Source: Kordiimonas pumila (GTDB taxonomy: Bacteria > Pseudomonadota > Alphaproteobacteria > Sphingomonadales > Kordiimonadaceae). Taken from it: a stretch of 64,000 bases of DNA. The notes under the pieces were generated by a model that saw only the letters and a list, made by a program, of their open reading frames with translations, did no database searches and was not told the DNA's origin. The DNA lies in assembly GCF_015240255.1 (NCBI RefSeq), contig NZ_CP061205.1, positions 3,892,501 through 3,956,500 of the forward strand. The letters are read 5' to 3'. Both the position numbers and the translations under genes were made by a program. Positions 56,663-64,000 of this stretch are shown piece by piece. How positions within the stretch are numbered: position 1 is the first letter of the stretch; every line of letters begins with the position of its first letter.

Positions 56663-57321
56663 GGTTTACCGTTGTATTCAGGGGGCTGATGCGACTGCGG
56701 AAGATACAACCGCTCAAAATAAGCAGCGTTCCTTGGCAATTTTTTAATAATCGTTGCAGGAACACCCCCAATAAGAACATACCTTTCTGAGAATCTTTTC
56801 GTAACCACAGCCCCCATCCCCACAAACGTATGATTTGATATATAAGCGCCGGGTACAAACCTTGATGCTGAACCTATGTAGCACCAATCCTCTATAATAA
56901 TAGAGCTTATATCATTTAGGTTTTCTGGTGTAATTCCATGTGTGAAAAACTGTGAGGACCGACCCGCTATAATTGAGTTAGCACCAATTGCGATGTTTCC
57001 TGAGGCTTCAAAAAAATGGAGCACACTAATTGAACTATTGCTGCCAAGGCGAAATGTCCCATGTTGAGCGCCAGTGATCCAGTTTAGTGCACTTATCCGA
57101 GAACCTGATTTTAATTCTATTTTCTTTAAACGCCAAATAAGATTAAAATGCCCTATATAAACATCATCTTCCATTACAAGATTATCTACACACACTAATG
57201 AAAACCCTATTCGACAGCGCCTGCCTATTTTATGCCCCAGTAACCGCAAAAGGAAAATTTTAAGACAGCTCGGTAGCAGCAATAAAAAAAAATATAACAA
57301 TGTGTACATAACAAGTATCAT
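56659..57321 (-). CDS. Left-handed beta-helix (hexapeptide) acyltransferase
   Basis: This 220-residue protein starts with a hydrophobic segment (residues about 4-24), followed by irregular hexapeptide repeats such as DVYIGHFN, NIAIGANSIIAGRSS and NHTFVGMGAVVTKRF, the last with the common terminal motif. Such proteins acetylate or otherwise acylate sugars. The acyl donor and target are unknown. The membrane anchor is less usual for cytoplasmic hexapeptide transferases. Confidence 0.8.
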   Translation of the reverse strand: MILVMYTLLYFFLLLLPSCLKIFLLRLLGHKIGRRCRIGFSLVCVDNLVMEDDVYIGHFNLIWRLKKIELKSGSRISALNWITGAQHGTFRLGSNSSISVLHFFEASGNIAIGANSIIAGRSSQFFTHGITPENLNDISSIIIEDWCYIGSASRFVPGAYISNHTFVGMGAVVTKRFSERYVLIGGVPATIIKKLPRNAAYFERLYLPQSHQPPEYNGKP

Positions 57322-57392
57322 ATAAATAGATCGCTTTTCTTGCCTACAAAGCTTAGCAGTCAGGTAAAGATTAGAAATAACAAGCGTTTAAG

Positions 57393-58109
57393 CTATGGCT
57401 TTTTTATAAAAACAAACAAATTTCCACTCACAAACGCTGGCAAGAACCTGTGAATGGCAGATAGGGCTATATAAATAATCTTGCTACCAAAATAATACGC
57501 AGGATCGCTTCTGAAAATAAACGATCTACTCTCCCAATCGGCGAAAGTATTATGTATATCGGTCAAGGTGTTCATCTTGTATTTGGTTGGGAAGACATCA
57601 ATCTCCTTCCTATTGGGCTGAACTCTACTGAGAAAAGCAGTATGGAATTTATTTTTGATTAGGGATGCACAGATCGCAACATATGAGTATTTATGAGGTG
57701 TTCTTGCACAGAACCAACCACCACTTTTCAAACATAGATCTATTTGTTTTGAAAAAGAGTTTCTGTCGTCAATATGCTCTAGAACGTAATCCGTTATTAT
57801 TATATCTATCGAATTAGGGGGAATAGCAAGTTCACCACCTTTTATAAGTATTTGTTCATCACTTGCACGGTTATTGAGAACAACCTCATCAATATCGGCA
57901 GCTATTACTTTATGCACTTTCCCCTTTATTAAGCGAACAGATCGACGAGTTTCACATATATCGTCCTCATACCATGCTGCCCTGCCTGCTCCTAAGTCCA
58001 AAACCGTATAGCTGCTATCAAGCAACGAGTTAACTCGTAAATAAAAGTCAATTGTTCCATCATTCTTGGTAAAGCTACCAACCATATTATCCGCAGGATT
58101 AAATTCCAT
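57393..58109 (-). CDS. Class I SAM-dependent methyltransferase
   Basis: This 238-residue protein has the SAM-binding motif VLDLGAGRAAW near residue 37 and the acidic position AADIDEVV, then DIIITDYVLEHIDD, the post-motif typical of Methyltransf_11-type enzymes. It could methylate a sugar of the glycan or a lipid intermediate. It is preceded by a 112-bp gap without features, and followed by 71 bp. Confidence 0.8.
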   Translation of the reverse strand: MEFNPADNMVGSFTKNDGTIDFYLRVNSLLDSSYTVLDLGAGRAAWYEDDICETRRSVRLIKGKVHKVIAADIDEVVLNNRASDEQILIKGGELAIPPNSIDIIITDYVLEHIDDRNSFSKQIDLCLKSGGWFCARTPHKYSYVAICASLIKNKFHTAFLSRVQPNRKEIDVFPTKYKMNTLTDIHNTFADWESRSFIFRSDPAYYFGSKIIYIALSAIHRFLPAFVSGNLFVFIKKP

Positions 58110-58221
58110 TCTTCTTTCTTTCTAGCTTCAATATTCGACTAAAACAACAGAACCCATATCAATAATTAGCCCAAACTTGATACACAATCAGCTGTTCAAA
58201 TAAGAGCGAATTATAGTTTAG

Positions 58222-59253
58222 TTAATTCAAAACTCCACGTTCCACCAAATATCTCGCCAACTCATCTTTATTCATTGATGCCTCATGGGCTGAATTGTAG
58301 GGCCGGTCTGGTTGCGGTTGACAGGTCACACCGCTGTACTTTGGTGTGGAGGTGTCAGAAAAGGCAGACAGGGTCATGAAGAAATCGTCATACTCATAGG
58401 TACGCCTAACTTCTTCGTCATTCATTAGCTCCTCATACATTTTTTCTCCGGGCTTTGCGCCGATCTCGATAATTTCAATATTCTGGTCACTCGCAAGGTG
58501 GTCTCGCATCACATGGGCGATATCCTCAATGCGAGCAACCGGCATTTTGGTCACCATCACCTCACCACCCTTGGCCAACCAAACAGATTCAAGCACCAAC
58601 GCTGCAGCTTCTTCAAGCGTCATGATAAAGCGGGTCATCTGCCTGTCAGTCAGGGTGATCGGGCCGCCACCCTCGATCTGACGGCGAAATAGAGGCACCA
58701 CCGACCCGCGCGAGCCAAGCACATTCCCAAATCTCGTTGACGCAAAGATAGTACCGCTGTTGCGCGCCTGGATTTCGAGCCCCTTTGCCGTAGTCTCCGC
58801 CGCCGCTGTCATCAGCCGTTCGCCCATCAATTTCGATGTGCCCATCACATTGGTCGGGTTCACCGCCTTGTCGGAGGAGGTGAAAATCACCCGCTCTACA
58901 CCATTGGCCTGAGCGGCATCAATAACATTCTGCGTACCCAGAATGTTTGTGGCAATTGCTTGCGCCGGGCTGTCCTCACAGAGGACAACATGCTTAAGCG
59001 CAGCAGCATGAAGCACAATATCCACGCCCCGCATACGCAGCTTCAGCGCTTCCCGGTCTCGAACATCTGCCAAGTGGCCAGACACCTTGTCTCTCCCACG
59101 GTACTGCTCTATCTGAAAAAATAGCTCGGTTTCATTATTATCTAGGCACACAACATGTGCTGCAGAACTGTCAACCAGCTGACGCACCAGTTCCGCACCT
59201 ACTGTACCACAAGAGCCGGTCACGAGTACTGTTTTATCCTTAAACTTTTCCAT
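58222..59253 (-). CDS. FlaA1/CapD-like UDP-sugar 4,6-dehydratase
   Basis: The ATG at 59251-59253 follows GGAG and gives 343 residues; the reading frame further up has only a TTG. The NAD motif VTGSCGTVGAEL and the catalytic SSDKAVNPTNVMGTSK (Lys with Met/Ser in place of the usual Tyr) are typical of the soluble FlaA1/PseB/CapD group, which make UDP-4-keto-6-deoxy-HexNAc from UDP-GlcNAc. It starts five bases after the SqdB-like stop. Confidence 0.86.
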   Translation of the reverse strand: MEKFKDKTVLVTGSCGTVGAELVRQLVDSSAAHVVCLDNNETELFFQIEQYRGRDKVSGHLADVRDREALKLRMRGVDIVLHAAALKHVVLCEDSPAQAIATNILGTQNVIDAAQANGVERVIFTSSDKAVNPTNVMGTSKLMGERLMTAAAETTAKGLEIQARNSGTIFASTRFGNVLGSRGSVVPLFRRQIEGGGPITLTDRQMTRFIMTLEEAAALVLESVWLAKGGEVMVTKMPVARIEDIAHVMRDHLASDQNIEIIEIGAKPGEKMYEELMNDEEVRRTYEYDDFFMTLSAFSDTSTPKYSGVTCQPQPDRPYNSAHEASMNKDELARYLVERGVLN

Positions 59254-59258
59254 CAAAC

Positions 59259-60407
59259 CTAACTCCAACGCACGCGCGGCATAATACGGCTCTCGACGAT
59301 ACGATCACGGTTCTCAATAATGCGTTCCAGCATTGAGCCTAAGACAGCCTCAGTCATGTAATGAGGCTGCAGGCCCAGTTCCATAAGGCCGGAATGAGCA
59401 GGGTTATAATAATGTTCTTCCTTTTCCTTGCGCGGGTTGGGAATCGACTTTATTTCAACATTCAACCCCATCTGATTACCTGCGGCCCTCACACGCTCTG
59501 CAAGCTCCGTCACCGTGAATGTCTCGGTCAACTGGTTGAATATACGAAGCTCACCTTCTTCAGCGGGCTTCTCTGCTGCCAAACGAACGCACTGCAACGT
59601 ATCGCGCAGGTTGAGATAGCCGCGCGTCTGGCCGCCGCCGCCATAAACAGTCAAAGGAACACCAGCCACAGCCTGAACCAAAAATCGGTTTACCACAGTT
59701 CCAAAAATATCATCATAATGAAAATTAGGGCAAAGCCTTGGATCTAGGTCGGCCGCGCTGGTTGAGATGCCATACACTGGCCCCTGCATCAAGTCTGTAA
59801 CCCTAAGACCATAAGTGCGTACATAGAACCACAAGAGGTCTGTATCCAACACTTTGGTGGTATGATACAGTGAACCCGCTGCCCTCGGGAAGAGGAACTT
59901 GTCTTTTCGTCCTTTATGCTCAATATCGATCCAGCCCTCCTCAATATCGATATTGGGGGTGCCATACTCGCCCATTGTTCCCAGCTTTACAATGTGAGCA
60001 TCGGGCGCCAGTTCCTTCACTGCCCAAATGCAGTTGAAGGTAACATCCAAGTTGTTTTGAAAAGTCTGCCTAGCCTCACGAAATCCCCGCATCGAATAGG
60101 GTGCAGAGGGTTGTTCTGCATAATGTACAATAGTATCAGGGGCCGTATCCCGAACCACCTCGAACATAAAGTCTGGATCGGCCAGGTCACCAATGCATAC
60201 ATTAATTTTTTTTCCGGTTACGCCTTCGAAAATCGAGGCTCTTTCCCTTAAGTTCGGGGCGACGAGAAGTGCGTCGCTCTCGGTCGCCTCCGCAATATTT
60301 CGACGTAAATAGTTATCTACAACGGTCACATTATAGCCTGCCGCGGCAAAATCCATAGAGGTTGGCCAGCCCAGATAACCGTCCCCCCCAAGTATCAATA
60401 CTTTCAT
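59259..60407 (-). CDS. UDP-sulfoquinovose synthase-like (SqdB/SQD1 family) protein
   Basis: The 382-residue protein has the SQD1-type NAD motif GGDGYLGWPTS, YAEQPSAPYSM, and KLGTMGEYGTPNIDIEEG with Thr144, then Tyr181 and Lys185 in LYHTTK. These correspond to the Thr-Tyr-Lys triad of plant SQD1 (145/182/186). SqdB/SQD1 converts UDP-glucose and sulphite to UDP-sulfoquinovose. Here no sulfolipid glycosyltransferase is adjacent and the gene is embedded in a glycan cluster, so it may supply a sulfosugar, or a related 4-keto sugar, for the polysaccharide. Confidence 0.85.
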   Translation of the reverse strand: MKVLILGGDGYLGWPTSMDFAAAGYNVTVVDNYLRRNIAEATESDALLVAPNLRERASIFEGVTGKKINVCIGDLADPDFMFEVVRDTAPDTIVHYAEQPSAPYSMRGFREARQTFQNNLDVTFNCIWAVKELAPDAHIVKLGTMGEYGTPNIDIEEGWIDIEHKGRKDKFLFPRAAGSLYHTTKVLDTDLLWFYVRTYGLRVTDLMQGPVYGISTSAADLDPRLCPNFHYDDIFGTVVNRFLVQAVAGVPLTVYGGGGQTRGYLNLRDTLQCVRLAAEKPAEEGELRIFNQLTETFTVTELAERVRAAGNQMGLNVEIKSIPNPRKEKEEHYYNPAHSGLMELGLQPHYMTEAVLGSMLERIIENRDRIVESRIMPRVRWS

Positions 60408-60438
60408 ATCTTTGTTTCCCTGATTAAAATCTCACTAA

Positions 60439-61428
60439 TTAATTCGCCTCAAGTGCAAGAAAATAGCGGATCGTCCGGCGCAAGCCTTCCTCAAGCGAAA
60501 CCTGTGCCTTCCACCCCAAGCGCTTATATGCTTTTTCAGTATCCGAAAAATTGCGTGTAACATCGCCGTCCCGCTTGGGTCCAAAATACGTCGAGGGCAC
60601 TATTATATTTTCCTGCTGCATCGCCGCAAACAGTTTTTCCACCATTTCTGAAAGCATAGTTTCCTGCGCGGTCGCAATCTGGAACGTCTCGCCCCCCACC
60701 TCCGGTATGAGGCCGGCCAGAACGACAGCATCAACGAGATCCGAGATGTGTATAAAATCCCGAGTTTGGGTGCCGTCGCCGTATATCTCCAAAGTTTCAC
60801 CTGCCAGCGCTTTTTTGATAAACTTCGCAATAACAGACTGTTTATGCCCCGAGCCTTCACCGTAAACATTTCCAAACCGCAAAATCGCAGTCTCAATACC
60901 AAAGCAGTGAAAATATGCTGAGCAATACCCTTCACCTGCCAGCTTAGAAGCACCATAAGGAGATGCCGGATGCGGGGCCATCTCTTCATGCAGAGGCGGT
61001 ACCTGAACGCCCAACGGTGCACCTGAAGATGCGAATACAAAGCGCCCTACGCCTACTTTTCGGCATGCCTCAAGCATATTGAGCGTTCCCATCACATTCG
61101 TGCGGCAATCACTCACCGGATCATCAACTGAAGGTCCAACACCCGTATTGGCCGCCAAATGGACAACGACATCAGCATCCTGAGCGGCTTGAACTGTAGT
61201 ATCCTTATCAAGAATATCACCTTCAATAAGTTGAACATCATTAGTCCATGATTTTGAATCAGCGATCAAAGAAAGCTCACGATAAGTTGTTACTTGGCGC
61301 AGGTCATTTCGCGTTCCCACACATAAATTGTCCAGTACGCGGATATTGTGCCCACCTTCTGACAACAATCTTGAGAGCAGAGCCCGTCCAATGAAGCCGC
61401 ACCCTCCCGTAATTAGCCAGTTCACCAT
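60439..61428 (-). CDS. NAD-dependent nucleotide-sugar epimerase (GalE-like)
   Basis: The ATG at 61426-61428 starts right at MVNWLITGGCGFIG (329 residues). SSGAPLG and PYGASK (Tyr-x3-Lys) give the catalytic site, and RFGNVYGEGSGHKQSVIAKFI the substrate loop. The family includes UDP-glucose/UDP-GlcNAc 4-epimerases and related dehydratases; the precise sugar is not fixed. The normal catalytic Ser/Thr position is occupied as SSGA. Confidence 0.85.
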   Translation of the reverse strand: MVNWLITGGCGFIGRALLSRLLSEGGHNIRVLDNLCVGTRNDLRQVTTYRELSLIADSKSWTNDVQLIEGDILDKDTTVQAAQDADVVVHLAANTGVGPSVDDPVSDCRTNVMGTLNMLEACRKVGVGRFVFASSGAPLGVQVPPLHEEMAPHPASPYGASKLAGEGYCSAYFHCFGIETAILRFGNVYGEGSGHKQSVIAKFIKKALAGETLEIYGDGTQTRDFIHISDLVDAVVLAGLIPEVGGETFQIATAQETMLSEMVEKLFAAMQQENIIVPSTYFGPKRDGDVTRNFSDTEKAYKRLGWKAQVSLEEGLRRTIRYFLALEAN

Positions 61429-61441
61429 ATCATTTCGTCTC

Positions 61442-61657
61442 TTACTTGTTGCCATTCCAGACAAAGCATCCATCCAAACCAAGGTGTATTCCACATTCTG
61501 TTTTGTCCGGCATATGCAACCATCGGCCCGCCCGCATACCTTCATCAAAAGTGGCAGGACGCGCACAAGAGGCAAACCGATAGAGCAATAACATGCGACT
61601 TCCAAGAGGTGGTGCCAATACCTTGTCACAGCCACCTACTGACCAACCACTACCCAT
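61442..61657 (-). CDS. Small cysteine-containing hypothetical protein
   Basis: An ATG at 61655-61657 overlaps the MarR stop codon (ATGGGTAG) and opens a 71-residue frame ending 13 bp before the epimerase start. The peptide has four cysteines (GGCDK, ASCARP, TECGI, DGCFVW) and no membrane segment or known motif. The coupled start and tight packing favour a real gene; composition alone does not prove it. I do not recognise the family. Confidence 0.42.
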   Translation of the reverse strand: MGSGWSVGGCDKVLAPPLGSRMLLLYRFASCARPATFDEGMRAGRWLHMPDKTECGIHLGLDGCFVWNGNK

Positions 61658-62042
61658 GTGAACTTCCCTTTGAAACCGCATTCGAGTGACTTGCATAGCC
61701 TACCTCTTGTGAAATTTCATGGCGCAGCTCATCAATCTCCACTTTGAGAGCGTGATACTCCTCTAGCTTTCGTTCAAGAAAGTGTTGCGTAATGGCCGCT
61801 TTCTCAGCAAGACCTTTCGGTGTTAAAATATAGGAATAGCGCCTTTTATCTTGAGTTGAGCTAAAGTTTCCCAGTTTTACAAAACCTTTCTTAACTAAGG
61901 CATTCAGGACGTAATGCGCGCCGCCAACGCTAACCCCAACAGCGTCTGCTAAATCACGCTGAGACATTTCAGGGTTTTCATTGAGCAAGTGAAGGATACG
62001 AAAATGCACCTCCTCTTGCATTCTACTCCGCTGACTAGTCAC
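61650..62042 (-). CDS. EPS-associated MarR-family transcriptional regulator
   Basis: I prefer the GTG at 62040-62042, which gives the N-terminus expected for this small family (TSQRSRMQEEVHFRIL), 130 residues. The winged helix is NPEMSQRDLADAVGVSVGGAHYVLNALVKKGFVKLGNF followed by YILTPKGLAEKA; a C-terminal coiled coil (about residues 85-120) ends it. Such regulators stand at the head of EPS clusters in many proteobacteria. The palindrome at 62117-62132 upstream is its probable operator. An ATG seven codons later and an ATG 17 codons earlier are alternatives. Confidence 0.85.
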   Translation of the reverse strand: MTSQRSRMQEEVHFRILHLLNENPEMSQRDLADAVGVSVGGAHYVLNALVKKGFVKLGNFSSTQDKRRYSYILTPKGLAEKAAITQHFLERKLEEYHALKVEIDELRHEISQEVGYASHSNAVSKGSSHG

Positions 62043-62116
62043 TAAACAACCGCCTTTAGCTACTTCATAGCCCGAGTAACTGCCACTCAACATAAAATAA
62101 TCTGAGAAACTCTAAT

Positions 62117-62137
62117 TGTTCAATAATGAACATTATA
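62117..62137 (-). promoter_or_regulatory. Palindrome and -10 box upstream of the EPS regulator
   Basis: TGTTCA-ATAA-TGAACA (62117-62132) is a perfect inverted repeat. On the minus strand TATAAT (62132-62137) directly precedes it, so a repressor bound there would cover the transcription start. It lies about 75 bp before the regulator start. No good -35 was found. Confidence 0.6.
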
Positions 62138-62221
62138 TATACATCAACACTTAAAAAGCAATTTATTAAATCGTGGTCAGTACAGAGGCCGAACTGATAA
62201 CCCCTTTCCTAATTTGAATTG

Positions 62222-63217
62222 TCATTCATCTTCACCCAATTCGCAACCTTGTACATCACCTGCACTGACAATCATTTTAAAGTGTTCAGAAATCTCAGGT
62301 TCATTGCGCTCTATATAATCTCGAATAGCCGCATTATCCATGAGCTTTACAAGGTAGCCTTTCGCCCCAATCAAATTAAGAAGGGTAGAACCATAATTCT
62401 GTTCAGCATCTTTATATCTGTCCTGAACCTGACTCATTTCCTTTTCTAGCCTTATCAACTGTTCAACAGGTGCTTTTTTAGGAACAGCCTGCCTTTTTTT
62501 AACATCCGTCCTTTTTTCAGGTGGTGTCGCTTTCAGCAGGGCATCAGCATGCGCTACTGTGATAGAATTGCTGGAAACCATAAGCTCTACCGCCTCCACT
62601 TGCCTCGCAGATTTCATATTACGCAGTATACGCGAAACTTCTGGTGTAAACTGTTGATCCTTCAGGAGGTCTATGGCTTTAGGGGCAATACCATCCAACA
62701 AACTTATACGTTTATGGATTGAACTCAAATTGACATTGAACGCACGTGCAAGTCGCTCTTTACTAACCCCCCGGTCAAGCGCCCTACGGATCATATAATG
62801 TTCTTGGATAGTCGATAAACGATTGATCCGATGATTATATGTATAAGTCTCATCATCTTTTGCTAATAAGCAAGGCGCTTCTTGATAATTTAGCTCTTTC
62901 AAAGCCAACACACGCAAATGGCCATCAAGTATCATAAAATCTGATGTTTCAACTTCAGATCTGATCACAGACAAGGGTTCTATCAGCCCAATTTCATGAA
63001 TGGAGGACACTATCTGCCTATATTTACGTGTTGTCATAATACCATCCGGCATACGCTTACTTTGCATCAATTTCCCTAGGGGTATCTGATAGGTATCCAA
63101 ATCAAAACCAAGCATAGTATTCAGCGGTGCCGTTGGATATTCAAGCTTCCCCTCACCTTCTTCATGAATCGGATAAATTCCTGGATACATTGGGGCTACT
63201 TTATTGTCTTTTGGCAT
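62222..63217 (-). CDS. ParB/RepB-like partition protein
   Basis: This 331-residue protein has a ParB N-terminal domain (RQIVSSIHEIGLIEPLSVIR; FMILDGHLRVLALKELN), a central helix-turn-helix (GVSKERLARAFNVNLSSIHKRISLL) and a C-terminal RepB-like region with a coiled coil at about 250-285. It should bind a centromere-like site for partition, or act as a nucleoid-binding regulator. Its start overlaps the end of the next ParB-like gene by 22 bp. No ParA is visible in the window. Confidence 0.85.
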   Translation of the reverse strand: MPKDNKVAPMYPGIYPIHEEGEGKLEYPTAPLNTMLGFDLDTYQIPLGKLMQSKRMPDGIMTTRKYRQIVSSIHEIGLIEPLSVIRSEVETSDFMILDGHLRVLALKELNYQEAPCLLAKDDETYTYNHRINRLSTIQEHYMIRRALDRGVSKERLARAFNVNLSSIHKRISLLDGIAPKAIDLLKDQQFTPEVSRILRNMKSARQVEAVELMVSSNSITVAHADALLKATPPEKRTDVKKRQAVPKKAPVEQLIRLEKEMSQVQDRYKDAEQNYGSTLLNLIGAKGYLVKLMDNAAIRDYIERNEPEISEHFKMIVSAGDVQGCELGEDE

Positions 63218-64000
63218 GATGTTTCTCCCTGTTGACCACTACCTATCCGCGCAGACAAATATTTGGGCAAAGTCACCAGATTTTCCGCTCTTAGAAGGGT
63301 TATAAAATTTTCATCTGCAAAGAGCTTCCTCAACCCTTCAACCATCAGCAGAAGTTGTCGACTAACATGCTCAGCCTGCAACACCATTTTATGTTGCCGA
63401 TCCACCTCTTTCTGATAAGTACGAACCAAGCTGTAACTTGTAGTCGGTGGCTCAATACGGTCACTATGCGGAGAGCCCGGGCCATGCTGGGCTCTTTTTT
63501 CAACAAGCCTTTTAGCCTCAATGAACTGCTTCCCTTTGAGTTGTCCTCTTTCATAGGCTTCTTGAAGCATATCTCCCAAATTATGGTCACCTACTTTTGT
63601 ACGTGCAATTTCCAGCGCAATCGTCAAGGGAATCGATCCACGCTGAACACCTTCAATCAGTCGTTCTTCTCCTTGCTCAAGCAAGAACACTATATCGGTC
63701 ACATACTTGCTGGATAGTCCCGTTTTTTCGACTATCTCATCGGCAGTATACCCTGCTTTCCGCAACCCTTTTATATCAGCTAATATCTCCAGTGGCCTAT
63801 GGCCTCGGCGGGCAATATTTTCAGCCAGACTCATAATAAGTGCGTCTTCATCACTCACATTAATAATCAAGGCCGGGATATGTGTTTCACCTAATATACG
63901 AAACGCATTAAGCCGCCCCTCGCCACACACCAGTTTAAAAGAAAAATCATGACCCTCGTCAGTGCATTCAGAAACAGTGATAGGCTTTTTGAGGCCTATT
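63196..64000 (-). CDS. Second ParB/RepB-like partition protein (5' end outside window)
   Basis: The frame is open to the window edge (about 267 residues visible), beginning IGLKKPITVSECTDEGHDF. It contains the ParB-domain signature LVCGEGRLNAFRILGE and SLAENIARRGHRPLEILADI, then a helix-turn-helix YTADEIVEKTGLSSKYVTDIVFLLEQG and a basic C-terminal helix region. It is distinct from the protein encoded downstream, so two ParB-like proteins are made in tandem, translationally overlapped. Confidence 0.85.
   Translation of the reverse strand, partial: IGLKKPITVSECTDEGHDFSFKLVCGEGRLNAFRILGETHIPALIINVSDEDALIMSLAENIARRGHRPLEILADIKGLRKAGYTADEIVEKTGLSSKYVTDIVFLLEQGEERLIEGVQRGSIPLTIALEIARTKVGDHNLGDMLQEAYERGQLKGKQFIEAKRLVEKRAQHGPGSPHSDRIEPPTTSYSLVRTYQKEVDRQHKMVLQAEHVSRQLLLMVEGLRKLFADENFITLLRAENLVTLPKYLSARIGSGQQGETSCQKTIK

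Noticed and set aside
46360-62042. The glycan block as a flagellin-glycosylation or lipooligosaccharide core locus
   Set aside because: Wzx, Wzy-like polymerase, ligase-type protein and the EPS-type MarR regulator point to a Wzy-dependent polysaccharide; no flagellar or core-heptose genes are present.

Overview
The window looks like accessory DNA from an alphaproteobacterium. Supporting signs are an F-type conjugation system of the kind seen on alphaproteobacterial mobile elements, a MarR regulator of the EPS-associated type, and RepB/ParB-like partition genes. I infer the class from gene content only; a marine Kordiimonadales-like lineage is possible but unproven. Base composition shifts along the window: the conjugation block on the left is clearly GC-richer than the glycan block on the right (about 50-58 kb), so the window is a patchwork.

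Left block (1-12.2 kb, minus strand): a tightly overlapping F-type type IV secretion / conjugation operon, in transcription order dsbC-like, traA (propilin), traL, traE, traK, traB, traV, traC, traW, traU, then two consecutive TraN-like cysteine-rich exported proteins, the second cut by the window edge. That second protein has two arrays of cysteines spaced exactly nine residues apart, and the same operon encodes a periplasmic thiol isomerase. An XRE regulator is divergent from the operon. Next come an interrupted IS3 orfA and an IS481 element (13.1-14.3 kb).

Middle block (14.3-43.7 kb): a peptide / D-amino-acid scavenging region. It holds three beta-lactamase-fold serine hydrolases, a CocE/NonD-type hydrolase, a FecI-FecR-FecA-like set (ECF sigma, anti-sigma, STN-TonB receptor), an APC permease, an S10 carboxypeptidase destroyed by an IS481 remnant, a DUF819 membrane protein, an enolase-superfamily dipeptide epimerase, a second TonB receptor, an N-acyl-D-amino-acid deacylase, an XRE-cupin regulator, a YkvI-like membrane protein, a fused indolepyruvate:ferredoxin oxidoreductase and a DauA-like D-amino-acid dehydrogenase. 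Four promoter regions in this block share a tandem TTC-N7-GAAtAaTTTTC-N6/7-GAAAA-like element. I propose that it is the operator of the XRE-cupin protein and defines one regulon. The inferred flow is outer-membrane uptake, peptide hydrolysis, epimerisation or deacylation, D-amino-acid oxidation to a 2-oxo acid, and oxidative decarboxylation to an acyl-CoA.

Junction (43.7-46.3 kb): decayed pieces of a ComM-like gene and an IS3-type transposase, then a tyrosine integrase flanked by two different tRNA 3' remnants (Met-CAT and Arg-ACG) in the same orientation. This is an integration hotspot.

Right block (46.3-62.1 kb): a surface-glycan cluster. Apart from an O-antigen ligase-like gene it is one leftward series: EPS-type MarR regulator, small unknown protein, NAD-dependent epimerase, UDP-sulfoquinovose-synthase-like protein, FlaA1/CapD-like dehydratase, methyltransferase, acyltransferase, Wzx, Wzy, GT4, NodU/CmcH-type carbamoyltransferase, GT2, gmd, fcl, and a truncated WecA-like fragment. 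The right edge (62.2-64 kb) has two consecutive ParB/RepB-like genes, the second running off the window.
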